A DNA stretch of 64,000 nt from Sphingomonas sp. PAMC26645. Its GTDB lineage: Bacteria > Pseudomonadota > Alphaproteobacteria > Sphingomonadales > Sphingomonadaceae. The notes under the pieces are model-generated. The model saw only the letters and a program-made list of their open reading frames with translations, was not told where the DNA came from and did not search any database. The stretch is taken from contig NZ_CP039249.1 in the NCBI RefSeq assembly GCF_004795835.1, forward strand, positions 1,112,501 to 1,176,500, in the 5' to 3' direction. Both the position numbers and the translations under genes were made by a program. This document shows, piece after piece, positions 21,106-29,489 of the stretch (positions are counted from its first letter, which is position 1; the number at the start of each line of letters is the position of its first letter).

Positions 21106-21230
21106 GATCCTCCCCCGCAAGGGGGAGGTGGCGCGAAGCGACGGAGGGGGAGGACACGGAACACACGTTGTCCTCTGCCTCCCCCTCCGTCTGGCAAGGG
21201 CCAGCCACCTCCCCCTTGCGGGGGAGGATC
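21106..21230. repeat. Palindromic GC-rich repeat pair (CCTCCCCC type)
   Basis: GATCCTCCCCCGCAAGGGGG opens and the mirrored CCCCCTTGCGGGGGAGGATC closes the element, with an inner inverted pair. It fills the gap between the convergent kinase and pheA genes and could stop transcription in both directions. Confidence 0.85.
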
Positions 21231-21239
21231 AGTGTCACA

Positions 21240-22142
21240 TCACCCCCGCGATCTCGCCTGCCGATACGTCCCCAGCACGCGCAGCCATTTCGAATGGAAC
21301 CCCAGTTCCTCCAGCGCATGGTCGAGGTTAGCGTCGCCCGGCTTGCCGACCACGTCCGCATAGAATTCCGTCGCGGAGAAGCTGCCGTTGCGCTGATAGC
21401 TTTCGAGCTTGGTGATGTTCACGCCGTTGGTCGCGAAGCCGCCGACCGCCTTGTAGAGTGCGGCGGGGACGTTCTTCACTTCGAAGATCAGCGTGGTCAT
21501 CCACTCGCCGCCGACCGGCTCCTGCGCCGCGGGAGGCTTGCCGCCGCGTGCCAGCACGACGAACCGCGTCGTGTTGTGATCCGCATCGGCGATGTCGGTC
21601 GCGAGCAGATCGAGACCATATAGCGCGGCCGCGGCAGGCGGTGCGAGTGCGGCGATCGCCGGGTCGCCCAACTCCGCCACCACTGCCGCCGCGCCCGCGG
21701 TATCGGGATAGCTCACCGGCTCGATCCCGTGTGCCTTCAGCCAATGGCGGCACTGCCCGAGCGCCTGCGGATGGCTCATCGCCTTGCGGATGCCGTCGCG
21801 TGGGCCGCAGGCCATCAGCGCGTGGCGGATCGGCAGGAAATGCTCGCCGGTGATGACGAGGCCCGATTCGGGGAGCAGGAAATGGATGTCGGCGACGCGG
21901 CCATGGAGCGAATTCTCGATCGGGATGATCGCGCAATCGGCGCGGCCGTCCTTCACCGCGTCGATCGCGTCGGAGAAATCGAAACAGGGCAGGGGCAGGC
22001 CATCGGGGAACGCCTCGACCGCGGCGACATGGCTGTTCGCGCCTGGCGCGCCCTGGAACGCGACGGCGCGCGCAGGGTCGGCGACGGCGGCCTCGGTCAT
22101 CCGCGCGACGATCGGGCGGGCGGGTGCGGCGAAGTTTTCCAT
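21240..22142 (-). CDS. pheA: Prephenate dehydratase
   Basis: 300 residues, ATG at 22142. The catalytic domain has VAFQGAPGANSH at the start, PIENSLHGRVADIHFLL, and the TRF motif in DHNTTRFVVLARGG. A C-terminal ACT domain follows (TLIFEVKNVPAALYKAVGGF, then ITKLESY), which binds phenylalanine for feedback control. It converts prephenate to phenylpyruvate. No chorismate mutase domain is present, so it is monofunctional. The gene is divergent from the cytochrome c gene. Confidence 0.95.
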   Translation of the reverse strand: MENFAAPARPIVARMTEAAVADPARAVAFQGAPGANSHVAAVEAFPDGLPLPCFDFSDAIDAVKDGRADCAIIPIENSLHGRVADIHFLLPESGLVITGEHFLPIRHALMACGPRDGIRKAMSHPQALGQCRHWLKAHGIEPVSYPDTAGAAAVVAELGDPAIAALAPPAAAALYGLDLLATDIADADHNTTRFVVLARGGKPPAAQEPVGGEWMTTLIFEVKNVPAALYKAVGGFATNGVNITKLESYQRNGSFSATEFYADVVGKPGDANLDHALEELGFHSKWLRVLGTYRQARSRG

Positions 22143-22288
22143 GCGTCCGGCGCCTAAAGCGCGCTGCCTGCCTGTTCAAGCCGCGTAAAGCGCCGCCGCC
22201 CGCCATACACCCGCCCTTCAAGCGCGGCTTGCGGTGCGCGCTCGCGTTTTCTATGGCTATCCCAAACAGAACAGGGCGGATGCACAAG

Positions 22289-23008
22289 ATGGACAATCGG
22301 ACCAATACGATCGCCGGCTGGGTGCTCGCAGGCTGTGGTGCGGCGCTCGGGCTGTCGATCGTCGGCGGGATGATGTTCCACGGCGAGCGTCCCGAGAAGA
22401 TGGGCTATGCGATCGAGGGCGTCGTCGCGGAGGGCGGCGAAGGTGCCGCCGCCGAAGTGCCGATCGCCTCGTTGCTGCCGACCGCCGACGCCGCCAAGGG
22501 CGCCGAAGTGTTCAAGAAGTGCGCCGCCTGCCACACGATCAACCAGGGTGGCGCGAACGGCGTCGGCCCGAACCTGTACGGCACGGTCGGCGAGGAGATC
22601 GCCAAGGGCAAGGCCGGGTACGCTTTCTCGTCGGCGCTGGCCGGGATCGGCGGCAAGTGGGACTTCGACAAGCTGAACGCGTGGCTGACCTCGCCGCGCA
22701 AGTTCGCGCCGGGGACGAAGATGACGTTCGCCGGGCTCGGCAATGCGCAGGACCGGGCGAACGTGATCCTGTATCTGAACCAGCAGGGTTCGAACCTGCC
22801 GTTGCCGGCGGCGCCTGCGGCTGGCGCTGCTCCGGCGGCTGGCAAGGATGCTGCGGCGAAGGATCAGCCGGCGACGGCGAATGCGGCGGAAGCGGCGGCT
22901 ACAGAAGGTGCGCCGACTGCGGACATCGCCAACACCGGAACGCCCGCTTCGGGTGCGCCGTCGGTCGATCCGGAAGCAGCCCGCAAGGGCGCCCGCTCGG
23001 AAAAGTAG
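22289..23008 (+). CDS. Membrane-anchored cytochrome c
   Basis: 239 residues from the ATG at 22289, chosen because it directly precedes the anchor helix (TIAGWVLAGCGAALGLSIVGG) and has a purine-rich site upstream; ATGs at 22280 and 22253 are also in frame. The class I haem site is CAACH (Cys78, Cys81, His82), with the Met ligand likely in TKMTFAGLGN. After the cytochrome fold comes an Ala/Gly/Pro/Lys tail of ~70 residues, low in complexity. It probably carries electrons between the bc1 complex and a terminal oxidase at the inner membrane, like CycM-type cytochromes. The tail is unusually long. Confidence 0.9.
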   Translation: MDNRTNTIAGWVLAGCGAALGLSIVGGMMFHGERPEKMGYAIEGVVAEGGEGAAAEVPIASLLPTADAAKGAEVFKKCAACHTINQGGANGVGPNLYGTVGEEIAKGKAGYAFSSALAGIGGKWDFDKLNAWLTSPRKFAPGTKMTFAGLGNAQDRANVILYLNQQGSNLPLPAAPAAGAAPAAGKDAAAKDQPATANAAEAAATEGAPTADIANTGTPASGAPSVDPEAARKGARSEK

Positions 23009-23017
23009 GGCGACCAA

Positions 23018-23123
23018 CTCCCTCTCCCCTGCGGGGAGAGGGTCGGGGTGAGGGGCTGCCAAGCAGTGCAGCGCCTGGAACAGCCCCTCACCCCGACCCT
23101 CTCCCCGGAAGGGGGAGAGGGAG
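23018..23123. repeat. Palindromic repeat pair (CCCTCTCCCC type)
   Basis: CTCCCTCTCCCCTGCGGGGAGA is mirrored by a CTCTCCCCGGAAGGGGGAGAG arm, with inner GGTCGGGGTGAGG / CCTCACCCCGACC. It lies between the convergent cytochrome c and LOG genes. The same class flanks the DUF559 gene at 28009. Confidence 0.85.
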
Positions 23124-23131
23124 CAGAAGGT

Positions 23132-24016
23132 TCAGCCCTCGGCGGCTTCCTTCTCCGCCCGCTCGCGGTAGAACGACTGCACCGCGTCCCAGGCCTCGTC
23201 GGCGGTCTCGACGTAGCGGAAGATCCCCAGGTCCTTCTCGCTGACGACGCCTTCCTCGACCAGCGCGTCGAAGTTCACGACCCGCTCCCAGAATTGACGC
23301 CCGAACAGCAGCACCGGGATCGGCTGAATCTTGCCCGTCTGGATCAGCGTCAGCAGCTCGAACAGCTCGTCGAACGTCCCGAACCCACCCGGAAACGCAG
23401 CGAGCGCGCGGGCGTGGAGCAGGAAGTGCATCTTGCGCAGCGCGAAATAGTGGAACTGCACCGACAGCGACGGCGTGACGTACGGGTTCGGCGCCTGCTC
23501 GTGCGGCAGGACGATGTTCAGCCCGATCGACTCGGCCCCGACGTCGTCAGCCCCGCGGTTGGCGGCTTCCATGATCGACGGACCGCCGCCCGAACATACC
23601 ACGAACTGCCGCCAGCCACGCTCGTCGCGCGGCAACACGCTGACCTTGGCGGCCAACTCACGCGCGACGTCGTAATATTTCGACTTCTCGACCAGCCGCT
23701 CGGCGATCTTCTTCGACTTCTCATCGGTGGCGAGCTTCAACAACGCCTGCGCCTTCGACGGCTCGGGAATACGCGCGGAGCCGTAGAACACGAAGGTCGA
23801 GCCGATCTTCGCCTCGTCGAGGACGAGTTCGGTCTTCAGCAGTTCGAGCTGGAACCGCACCGGCCGCAGGTCTTCGCGCAACAGGAAATCCATGTCCTGG
23901 AAGGCGAGCCGGTAATGCGGGTGCTGCGTCTGGGGTGTGGAAACGGAGTCGCGGGCGGACTCGGCATCCTGGCTGGCGTTCGGAAAAACGCGCGATGGTA
24001 CTCGTGTATCGGTCAT
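23132..24016 (-). CDS. LOG family protein (cytokinin riboside 5'-monophosphate phosphoribohydrolase type)
   Basis: 294 residues. The Rossmann-like fold has VFYGSARIP, VCSGGGPSIMEAANRGA and the family motif PGGFGTFDELFE. LOG enzymes cleave nucleoside monophosphates to base and ribose-5-phosphate; some bacterial members are generic nucleotide hydrolases. The N-terminal ~60 residues before the fold are hydrophilic and longer than in short LOG proteins. It stands alone. Confidence 0.9.
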   Translation of the reverse strand: MTDTRVPSRVFPNASQDAESARDSVSTPQTQHPHYRLAFQDMDFLLREDLRPVRFQLELLKTELVLDEAKIGSTFVFYGSARIPEPSKAQALLKLATDEKSKKIAERLVEKSKYYDVARELAAKVSVLPRDERGWRQFVVCSGGGPSIMEAANRGADDVGAESIGLNIVLPHEQAPNPYVTPSLSVQFHYFALRKMHFLLHARALAAFPGGFGTFDELFELLTLIQTGKIQPIPVLLFGRQFWERVVNFDALVEEGVVSEKDLGIFRYVETADEAWDAVQSFYRERAEKEAAEG

Positions 24017-24062
24017 TCAGGCGCGATTAGAGGAAACGCGGGGGGAGGGCTAGAGCGGTGCG

Positions 24063-24716
24063 CTAGCGGCAGAAATTGGCGTGATCGTCTTCGAGATGGA
24101 GGTGGTTGCGATGCGCGGCGTTGTAGTCGGGGCTAAGCACCGTGCCGAACCGCTTGCAGGCCGACGCGCGGATCGTCTGGAGGAATTGCCGAACCTGCGG
24201 ATCGGCCGAGTTCCAGTCGTTCAGCACGGTGATTCGCCGTCCGTCCTTCAGTACGAACCCGCCGATATCGATCGCGTTGGCGATCGCGTGGCCCGAGCGG
24301 CGGGTGGGACCGCGCGTCGAGCCGACCACGTTGCGGCACGCGTAGCTTCCCATGCTGTCGACCCTCGCGAGTTCGCTGCCAAGCATCTGGTACGCGGCCG
24401 GCGCGACCGCATTGCGCGTCCAGCCGATGAACGCCCGCGCGGCACCGCAACGTACCGCGGTGAGATTGGCAACAGGTACGCCGATATCGACGAGCTTCAC
24501 GGTGCCATTGAGCCCACAACCAGGGCCGATCTCGCGGTCGGGCAGGACCTGGAAGGACACGTGCAACTCGCGCAGGTCGGCGAGACACTGCGCGGTTTCG
24601 CGGTTGCTCGGGACGGACAGATTGGGGCGAGTCTTGGTCGGTGCCGTGGGGCGGTCGGCGCGTCCGCAGCCGGCTAAAGTCAGTGCGAGAGTCGCTACTA
24701 CCACCCACTCCGTCAT
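24063..24716 (-). CDS. Extensin-like C-terminal domain lipoprotein
   Basis: 217 residues from the ATG at 24716. A lipoprotein signal (VVATLALTLAGC) gives acylated Cys17. Six further Cys residues are scattered. The C-terminal half is the extensin-like domain: SGHAIANAIDIGGF, ITVLNDWN and HRNHLHLE, which resemble the His/Asp metal site of D-Ala-D-Ala peptidase-like folds. An envelope or peptidoglycan role is plausible but unproven. The start codon lies inside the repeat at 24710-24808, so a much longer in-frame extension upstream is unlikely to be real. Confidence 0.82.
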   Translation of the reverse strand: MTEWVVVATLALTLAGCGRADRPTAPTKTRPNLSVPSNRETAQCLADLRELHVSFQVLPDREIGPGCGLNGTVKLVDIGVPVANLTAVRCGAARAFIGWTRNAVAPAAYQMLGSELARVDSMGSYACRNVVGSTRGPTRRSGHAIANAIDIGGFVLKDGRRITVLNDWNSADPQVRQFLQTIRASACKRFGTVLSPDYNAAHRNHLHLEDDHANFCR

Positions 24717-24808
24717 GCCGGGCCTGTTCCGGCATCCCCTTATCGTCTTGTCCCCCATGCCTAAGGCCGTGCGGCACGGTGGACCCCCGGACAAGCCGGG
24801 GGTGACGG
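24710..24808. repeat. Palindromic repeat pair (CGTCATGCCGG type)
   Basis: CCGTCATGCCGGGCCTGTTC opens the element and GGACAAGCCGGGGGTGACGG closes it, imperfectly mirrored. The left edge provides the first codons of the extensin-like lipoprotein. Related arms occur at 26150, 45836 and 62885. Confidence 0.7.
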
Positions 24809-24867
24809 AGCGAGTTTGGCGCACGGTAGGGCGAGTCTCGCCGCCACGCGCTCGCGGTCGAACGCGG

Positions 24868-24950
24868 TTGACACCCCCGCTAACACCGTTAGGGCCGGCG
24901 ACGGGCCACGCGGTCCCAACGCCGCGCGTGCTCTCTGTGAGGAGAGATAC
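24868..24950 (+). promoter_or_regulatory. serC promoter and structured leader (serC motif)
   Basis: TTGACA at 24868-24873 is followed 16 bases later by a weak -10 (TAGGGC). The leader then shows a stem GGGCC-acgc-GGtCCC (24903-24917) and a second hairpin CTCTC/GAGAG (24931-24946) that encloses the serC Shine-Dalgarno AGGAGAG. This two-hairpin arrangement directly before serC fits the alphaproteobacterial serC RNA motif. The ligand is unknown. Confidence 0.55.
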
Positions 24951-26105
24951 ATGACTGATACGACCTACGCACCCGCTACAAATGCGCCTGCACTGCCCGC
25001 TACGAAGCCGGCACGTCCCTTTTTCAGCTCCGGTCCCTGTGCGAAACCTCCGGGTTGGTCCGCGGACAAGCTCGCCACCGCCTCGCTCGGTCGCTCGCAT
25101 CGCTCGAAGATCGGCAAGACCCGTCTGCAGTACAGCATCGACCTGATGCGCGAACTGCTGAATCTCCCCGACACGCACCGCATCGGCATCGTCCCCGGCT
25201 CCGACACCGGCGCGTACGAGATGGCGATGTGGACGATGCTGGGCGCCAAGCCCGTCACCGCGCTCGCGTGGGAAAGCTTCGGCGAGGGCTGGGTCACGGA
25301 TGCCGTGAAGCAGCTCAAGATCGATCCGACCGTCGTACGCGCCGATTACGGCCAGCTGCCCGATCTGGACGCGGTCGACTGGTCGAACGACGTGCTGTTC
25401 ACGTGGAACGGCACCACCAGCGGCGTGCGCGTGCCGAACGCGGACTGGATCCCGGACGACCGCGAGGGTCTCTCGTTCGCCGATGCGACGTCGGGCGTAT
25501 TTGCGTACGATATCGACTGGACGAAGATCGATGTGGCCACCTTCTCGTGGCAGAAGGTGCTCGGAGGCGAGGGCGCACACGGGGTGCTGATCCTCGGGCC
25601 GCGCGCGGTCGAGCGGCTCGGGATGTACACTCCCGCCTGGCCTTTGCCGAAGGTGTTCCGCCTCGTCTCGAAGGGCAAGCTCACCGAGGGCGTGTTCAAG
25701 GGCGAGACGATCAACACGCCGTCGATGCTGGCCGTAGAGGATGCGATCTTCAGCCTCGAATGGGCGAAGTCGCTTGGCGAAGACGGCTTGATCAAGCGGT
25801 CGGACGCGAATGCTGCGGCTTTGGACAAGATCGTGGCGGAGCGCGATTGGCTCGGCCATCTGGCGGTCGATCCGGCGACGCGGTCGAAGACCAGCGTGTG
25901 CCTCACGGTCGAGGGTGCGGACGAGGCGCTGATCAAGGCGATGGCGTCGGCGCTCGAAAAGGCCGGCGCGGCGTATGACGTGGCGGGTTACCGCGACGCG
26001 CCTCCGGGCTTGCGGATCTGGTGCGGCGCGACCGTTGATACCGCCGATATCGAGGCGCTCGGCCCCTGGCTCGACTGGGCCTACGCGACTGCCAAGGTCG
26101 CTTAA
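24951..26105 (+). CDS. serC: Phosphoserine transaminase
   Basis: 384 residues from the ATG at 24951, just after GAGGAGAG; upstream in-frame codons run through the leader. The length and motifs match the alphaproteobacterial branch: FFSSGPCAKPPGW, IVPGSDTGAYEMAMW, and the PLP lysine in FSWQKVLGGEGAHG. It converts 3-phosphohydroxypyruvate and glutamate to phosphoserine and 2-oxoglutarate, the second step of serine synthesis. serA follows after a ~200-base gap holding a repeat. Confidence 0.96.
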   Translation: MTDTTYAPATNAPALPATKPARPFFSSGPCAKPPGWSADKLATASLGRSHRSKIGKTRLQYSIDLMRELLNLPDTHRIGIVPGSDTGAYEMAMWTMLGAKPVTALAWESFGEGWVTDAVKQLKIDPTVVRADYGQLPDLDAVDWSNDVLFTWNGTTSGVRVPNADWIPDDREGLSFADATSGVFAYDIDWTKIDVATFSWQKVLGGEGAHGVLILGPRAVERLGMYTPAWPLPKVFRLVSKGKLTEGVFKGETINTPSMLAVEDAIFSLEWAKSLGEDGLIKRSDANAAALDKIVAERDWLGHLAVDPATRSKTSVCLTVEGADEALIKAMASALEKAGAAYDVAGYRDAPPGLRIWCGATVDTADIEALGPWLDWAYATAKVA

Positions 26106-26149
26106 CCAGCTACCGCGTCTTTTCCGCCCTTCTTCCACAACCACCCCAT

Positions 26150-26246
26150 CCGTCATCCCGGCGCACGCCGGGACCCATGGACACGGAGCGCCCGCTCATG
26201 ATGCGGACCGCAACCGTGGGTCCCGGCTTCCGCCGGGATGACGGGG
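26150..26246. repeat. Palindromic repeat pair (CGTCATCCCGG type)
   Basis: CCGTCATCCCGGCGCACGCC opens and GGCTTCCGCCGGGATGACGG closes, with GGGACCCATGG and CGTGGGTCCC inside. It sits between serC and serA, so a transcript through both would carry a strong hairpin. Confidence 0.85.
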
Positions 26247-26304
26247 GGCAGGATCGGAACGGAACGCGGCATCCCAATTCACCGAAATTCCCAGGAGCAA
26301 TCCC

Positions 26305-27882
26305 ATGCCAAAAGTCCTCATTTCCGACAAAATGGATCCCCGTGCGGCGCAGATCTTCCGCGAGCGCGGGGTCGAGGTCGACGAGATCACCGGCAAGACG
26401 CCCGCCGAGCTGATGGCGATCATCGGCGAGTATGACGGCCTCGCGATCCGCAGCTCAACCAAGGTGACCAAGGAAATCCTCGAGCACGCCACCAACCTCA
26501 AGGTCGTCGGCCGCGCAGGCATCGGCGTCGACAACGTCGACATTCCCGCCGCGTCGGCGAAGGGCGTGGTCGTGATGAACACGCCGTTCGGCAACTCGAT
26601 CACTACCGCCGAGCACGCGATCGCGCTGATGTTCGCGCTCGCCCGGCAACTCCCGGAAGCCGACGCCTCGACGCAGGCCGGCAAGTGGGAGAAGAACCGC
26701 TTCATGGGCGTCGAGCTGACGTCGAAGACGCTCGGCCTGATCGGCGCGGGCAATATTGGTTCGATCGTCGCCGACCGTGCACGTGGCCTCAAGATGAAGG
26801 TCGTCGCGTTCGATCCGTTCCTGACGCCCGAGCGCGCGATCGAGATCGGCGTCGAGAAGGTCACGCTCGACGAGCTGCTCGCGCGCGCCGACTTCATCAC
26901 GCTGCACACGCCACTGACCGACCAGACGCGCAACATCCTGTCGGCCGAGGCGCTCGCCAAGACCAAGAAGGGGGTGCGCATCATCAACTGCGCACGCGGC
27001 GGCCTGATCGACGAGGTCGCGCTGAAGGCGGCGCTCGATTCGGGGCAGGTCGGCGGCGCCGCACTCGACGTGTTCGTCGAGGAACCCGCCAAGGCATCGC
27101 CGCTGTTCAACACGCCCAACTTCGTCAGCACGCCGCATCTCGGCGCGTCGACGACCGAAGCGCAGGTCAACGTCGCGATCCAGGTTGCCGAGCAGATGGC
27201 CGATTTCCTGATGTCGGGCGGCGTCACGAATGCGCTCAACATGCCTTCGCTGTCGGCCGAGGAGGCGCCGAAGCTGAAGCCGTACATGGCGCTGGCGGAG
27301 AAGCTTGGGTCGCTGGTCGGTCAGTTGACGACGGGCGCGGTGTCGCGGATCTCGGTGCATACCGAAGGTGCTGCGGCGGATCTGAACGCGAAGCCGATCG
27401 TGAGCGCGGTGCTCGCCGGCTATCTCCAGACGCAGACCGCGACCGTCAACATGGTCAACGCGCCGGTGCTGGCGCGGGAGCGTGGTCTTGAGGTGCGTGA
27501 GGTCCGCACCGAGCGTGAGGCGGATTACCACACGCTGCTGCGCGTTTCGGTGAAGACCGAGGATGGCGAGCGGTCTGTTGCCGGCACGTTGTTTGGCGAT
27601 TCGGCGCCGCGGTTGGTGGAACTGCTGGGGATCAAGATCGAGGCCGATCTGGCGGGGCCGATGCTGTACGTCGTCAACGAGGATGCGCCGGGGTTCATCG
27701 GTCGTCTCGGGACGGCGCTTGGCGAGGCTGGGGTGAATATCGGGACGTTCCACCTCGGGCGTCGGTCGGCGGGCGGCGAGGCTGTGCTGCTCCTCTCGGT
27801 CGACGAAGCCGTGACGCCCGACCTGCTCACCAAGGTCCGCGCGCTGCCAGGCGTGAAGACCGCAATGGGCCTCAACTTCTAA
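26305..27882 (+). CDS. serA: D-3-phosphoglycerate dehydrogenase
   Basis: 525 residues; AGGAGCAA precedes the ATG. The NAD-binding domain has GLIGAGNIGSIVADRARG, INCARGGLIDE, ALDVFVEEP and TPHLGAST, with Arg/Glu/His catalytic positions in place. A long C-terminal part holds the intervening domain and an ACT domain (VVNEDAPGFIGRLGTALGEA). It oxidises 3-phosphoglycerate, the first step of serine synthesis. The ACT domain suggests regulation by serine or another amino acid. Confidence 0.97.
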   Translation: MPKVLISDKMDPRAAQIFRERGVEVDEITGKTPAELMAIIGEYDGLAIRSSTKVTKEILEHATNLKVVGRAGIGVDNVDIPAASAKGVVVMNTPFGNSITTAEHAIALMFALARQLPEADASTQAGKWEKNRFMGVELTSKTLGLIGAGNIGSIVADRARGLKMKVVAFDPFLTPERAIEIGVEKVTLDELLARADFITLHTPLTDQTRNILSAEALAKTKKGVRIINCARGGLIDEVALKAALDSGQVGGAALDVFVEEPAKASPLFNTPNFVSTPHLGASTTEAQVNVAIQVAEQMADFLMSGGVTNALNMPSLSAEEAPKLKPYMALAEKLGSLVGQLTTGAVSRISVHTEGAAADLNAKPIVSAVLAGYLQTQTATVNMVNAPVLARERGLEVREVRTEREADYHTLLRVSVKTEDGERSVAGTLFGDSAPRLVELLGIKIEADLAGPMLYVVNEDAPGFIGRLGTALGEAGVNIGTFHLGRRSAGGEAVLLLSVDEAVTPDLLTKVRALPGVKTAMGLNF

Positions 27883-27902
27883 CCCTGCTACGCTCTTCTA
27901 AA

Positions 27903-28006
27903 GCCCTCTCCCCCCCCGGGGAGAGGGTTGGGTGAGGGGCAGTTGGGAAGGAGAGCGCCCGCGGCGCCCCTCACCCCGACCTTCTCCCCGGAAGGGGGAG
28001 AGGGAG
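27903..28006. repeat. Palindromic repeat pair (CCCTCTCCCC type) abutting a DUF559 gene
   Basis: CCCTCTCCCCCCCCGGGGAG opens and CTTCTCCCCGGAAGGGGGAG closes, with inner TGAGGGG / CCCCTCA arms. The last arm, GGAGAGGGAGCA, ends at the GTG of the DUF559 gene and serves as its ribosome binding site. Confidence 0.85.
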
Positions 28007-28008
28007 CA

Positions 28009-28362
28009 GTGAAGGTTGACGACCTATTGCTGGATCGCGCCAAGCGGATGCGGCGCAAGCCTACTCTGGCAGAGGCGAAACTCTGGCGCCACCTCCGTGA
28101 CCGGCAGATCGCCAACACTAAATTCACCCGCCAGTTCGTCATCGGCCCCTACGTCGCCGACTTTGCCGCCCGCGACGCGAAACTCGTCATCGAGGTTGAC
28201 GGCGATACGCATAGTGACCAAGCGCGCGACGCAAGCCGAACGGATTGGCTCCAACGACAGGGATATCGCGTGATACGGTTCAGCAACGCCGACATCATGT
28301 CCGGGATGGACGGGGTCTGGCACGTTATATCGGCAGCTCTCACAGCGGAGTCTGCAAAGTGA
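28009..28362 (+). CDS. DUF559 protein (Vsr/endonuclease-like), repeat-associated copy 1
   Basis: 117 residues from the GTG at 28009; its Shine-Dalgarno is the repeat arm GGAGAGGGAGCA. An ATG further upstream would have to translate the repeat itself. The protein starts with a basic helix (DRAKRMRRKPTLAEAKLWRHL), then IGPYVADF, and the PD-(D/E)xK-like core LVIEVDGDTH plus GYRVIRFSNADIM. DUF559 belongs to the restriction-endonuclease-like clan, so a DNA nuclease or repair role is likely but untested. It separates serA from hisZ and its stop overlaps the hisZ GTG (GTGA), so hisZ is translationally coupled. A second copy at 32417 has the same arrangement. Confidence 0.85.
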   Translation: MKVDDLLLDRAKRMRRKPTLAEAKLWRHLRDRQIANTKFTRQFVIGPYVADFAARDAKLVIEVDGDTHSDQARDASRTDWLQRQGYRVIRFSNADIMSGMDGVWHVISAALTAESAK

Positions 28363-29459
28363 CCGCACTCCTCCCCGAAGGTTTCCGAGATCGCCTCCCC
28401 CCGTTTGCCGATTCGGCCGCGGCACTGGAAGCCCGCGTGCTCGAAGCGGCGCGTCTCCACGGCTATGAGCGCGTCGATCCGCCGCTCGCCGAATTCGCTG
28501 ACGGGCTGGAGATGCGCCTGAAGGCCGGCGGGCTGCACGACGCGGTGCGCTTCGTCGATCCGGTGTCGCAGCGCACGCTCGCGATCCGGCCGGACATTAC
28601 CGCACAGGTCGCGCGGATCGCTGCCACGCGGATGGGGCACCACCCTCGGCCGGTTCGGCTGAGCTATGCTGGCTCCGTGCTGAAACTGCGCGCGTCGCAG
28701 CTCGCGCCCGCGCGCGAGACCCGGCAGATTGGGTGTGAGTTGATCGGGCTCGACTCGGTTGCCGCCGCGCAGGAACTGGTCGCGGTCGCGGTCGACATGA
28801 TCGCCGCCGCCGATGTCACCGGCGCGTCGATCGACTTCACGCTCCCTGACCTCGTGCCGACGCTGGCCGCCGGACCTCTCCCCGTGGCGGATGACCTCGT
28901 CGCAACCTTGCGCGATCGGCTCGATGCGAAGGACGCCGGTGCCGTCGCTGCGCTCGCCCCCGCCTATCTTCCGTTGATCGAGGCCGCCGGACCGTTCGAC
29001 CAGGCGATGGACCGCCTCCGCGCCTTCGATACCACCGGCGCACTCGCTTCGCGCCTCGACGGCCTCGCGCGCATCGCCGAGGCGCTCGATGGCCGCGTCG
29101 CGCTCACGCTCGATCCGACCGAGCGGCATGGCTTCGAATACCAGACATGGCTCGGCTTCTCGCTTTTCGCCGACGGTAGCGCGCGCGAAGTCGGCCGCGG
29201 CGGCACCTACACCGTCGTTCATGAAAATGGCGCCGAGGAAGCCGCGACCGGTTTTTCGTTGTTCGCCGATGCGCTCGTCGAACGCGTCGCTACTGTCGAT
29301 CGCCGCCGCCTCTTCCTGCCGTTCGGTACGCCCGCCATCGAAGGCGCAGCAATGCGCGCGAAAGGCTGGGTTACCGTCGCCGCACTCGACGCCGGCGACA
29401 CCCCCGAAGCACAAGTCTGCACGCATCTATGGGTGGCGGGCGAGCCCCGCGCGCTGTAG
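28359..29459 (+). CDS. hisZ: ATP phosphoribosyltransferase regulatory subunit HisZ
   Basis: 366 residues from the GTG at 28359, which shares the GTGA overlap with the DUF559 gene. It resembles the catalytic core of histidyl-tRNA synthetase (LPEGFRDRLPPFA, LAIRPDITAQVARIA, GFEYQTWLGFSLFA, EVGRGGTY) but lacks the anticodon-binding domain. HisZ activates the short form of HisG in the first step of histidine synthesis. No hisG is in the window. Confidence 0.93.
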   Translation: MTALLPEGFRDRLPPFADSAAALEARVLEAARLHGYERVDPPLAEFADGLEMRLKAGGLHDAVRFVDPVSQRTLAIRPDITAQVARIAATRMGHHPRPVRLSYAGSVLKLRASQLAPARETRQIGCELIGLDSVAAAQELVAVAVDMIAAADVTGASIDFTLPDLVPTLAAGPLPVADDLVATLRDRLDAKDAGAVAALAPAYLPLIEAAGPFDQAMDRLRAFDTTGALASRLDGLARIAEALDGRVALTLDPTERHGFEYQTWLGFSLFADGSAREVGRGGTYTVVHENGAEEAATGFSLFADALVERVATVDRRRLFLPFGTPAIEGAAMRAKGWVTVAALDAGDTPEAQVCTHLWVAGEPRAL

Positions 29460-29489
29460 GCGCTGCGCGTAATCCTCAGGAGATAGAGT

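Noticed and set aside
21106..21230. CRISPR-like repeats
   Set aside because: The palindromic repeats occur as single inverted pairs, not regular direct repeats with unique spacers, and no cas gene is present.
24063..26156. 697-codon minus-strand frame covering the extensin-like gene and running opposite serC
   Set aside because: Only the 217 residues from 24716 show a lipoprotein signal and domain; the upstream part is antisense to serC and crosses a palindromic repeat.
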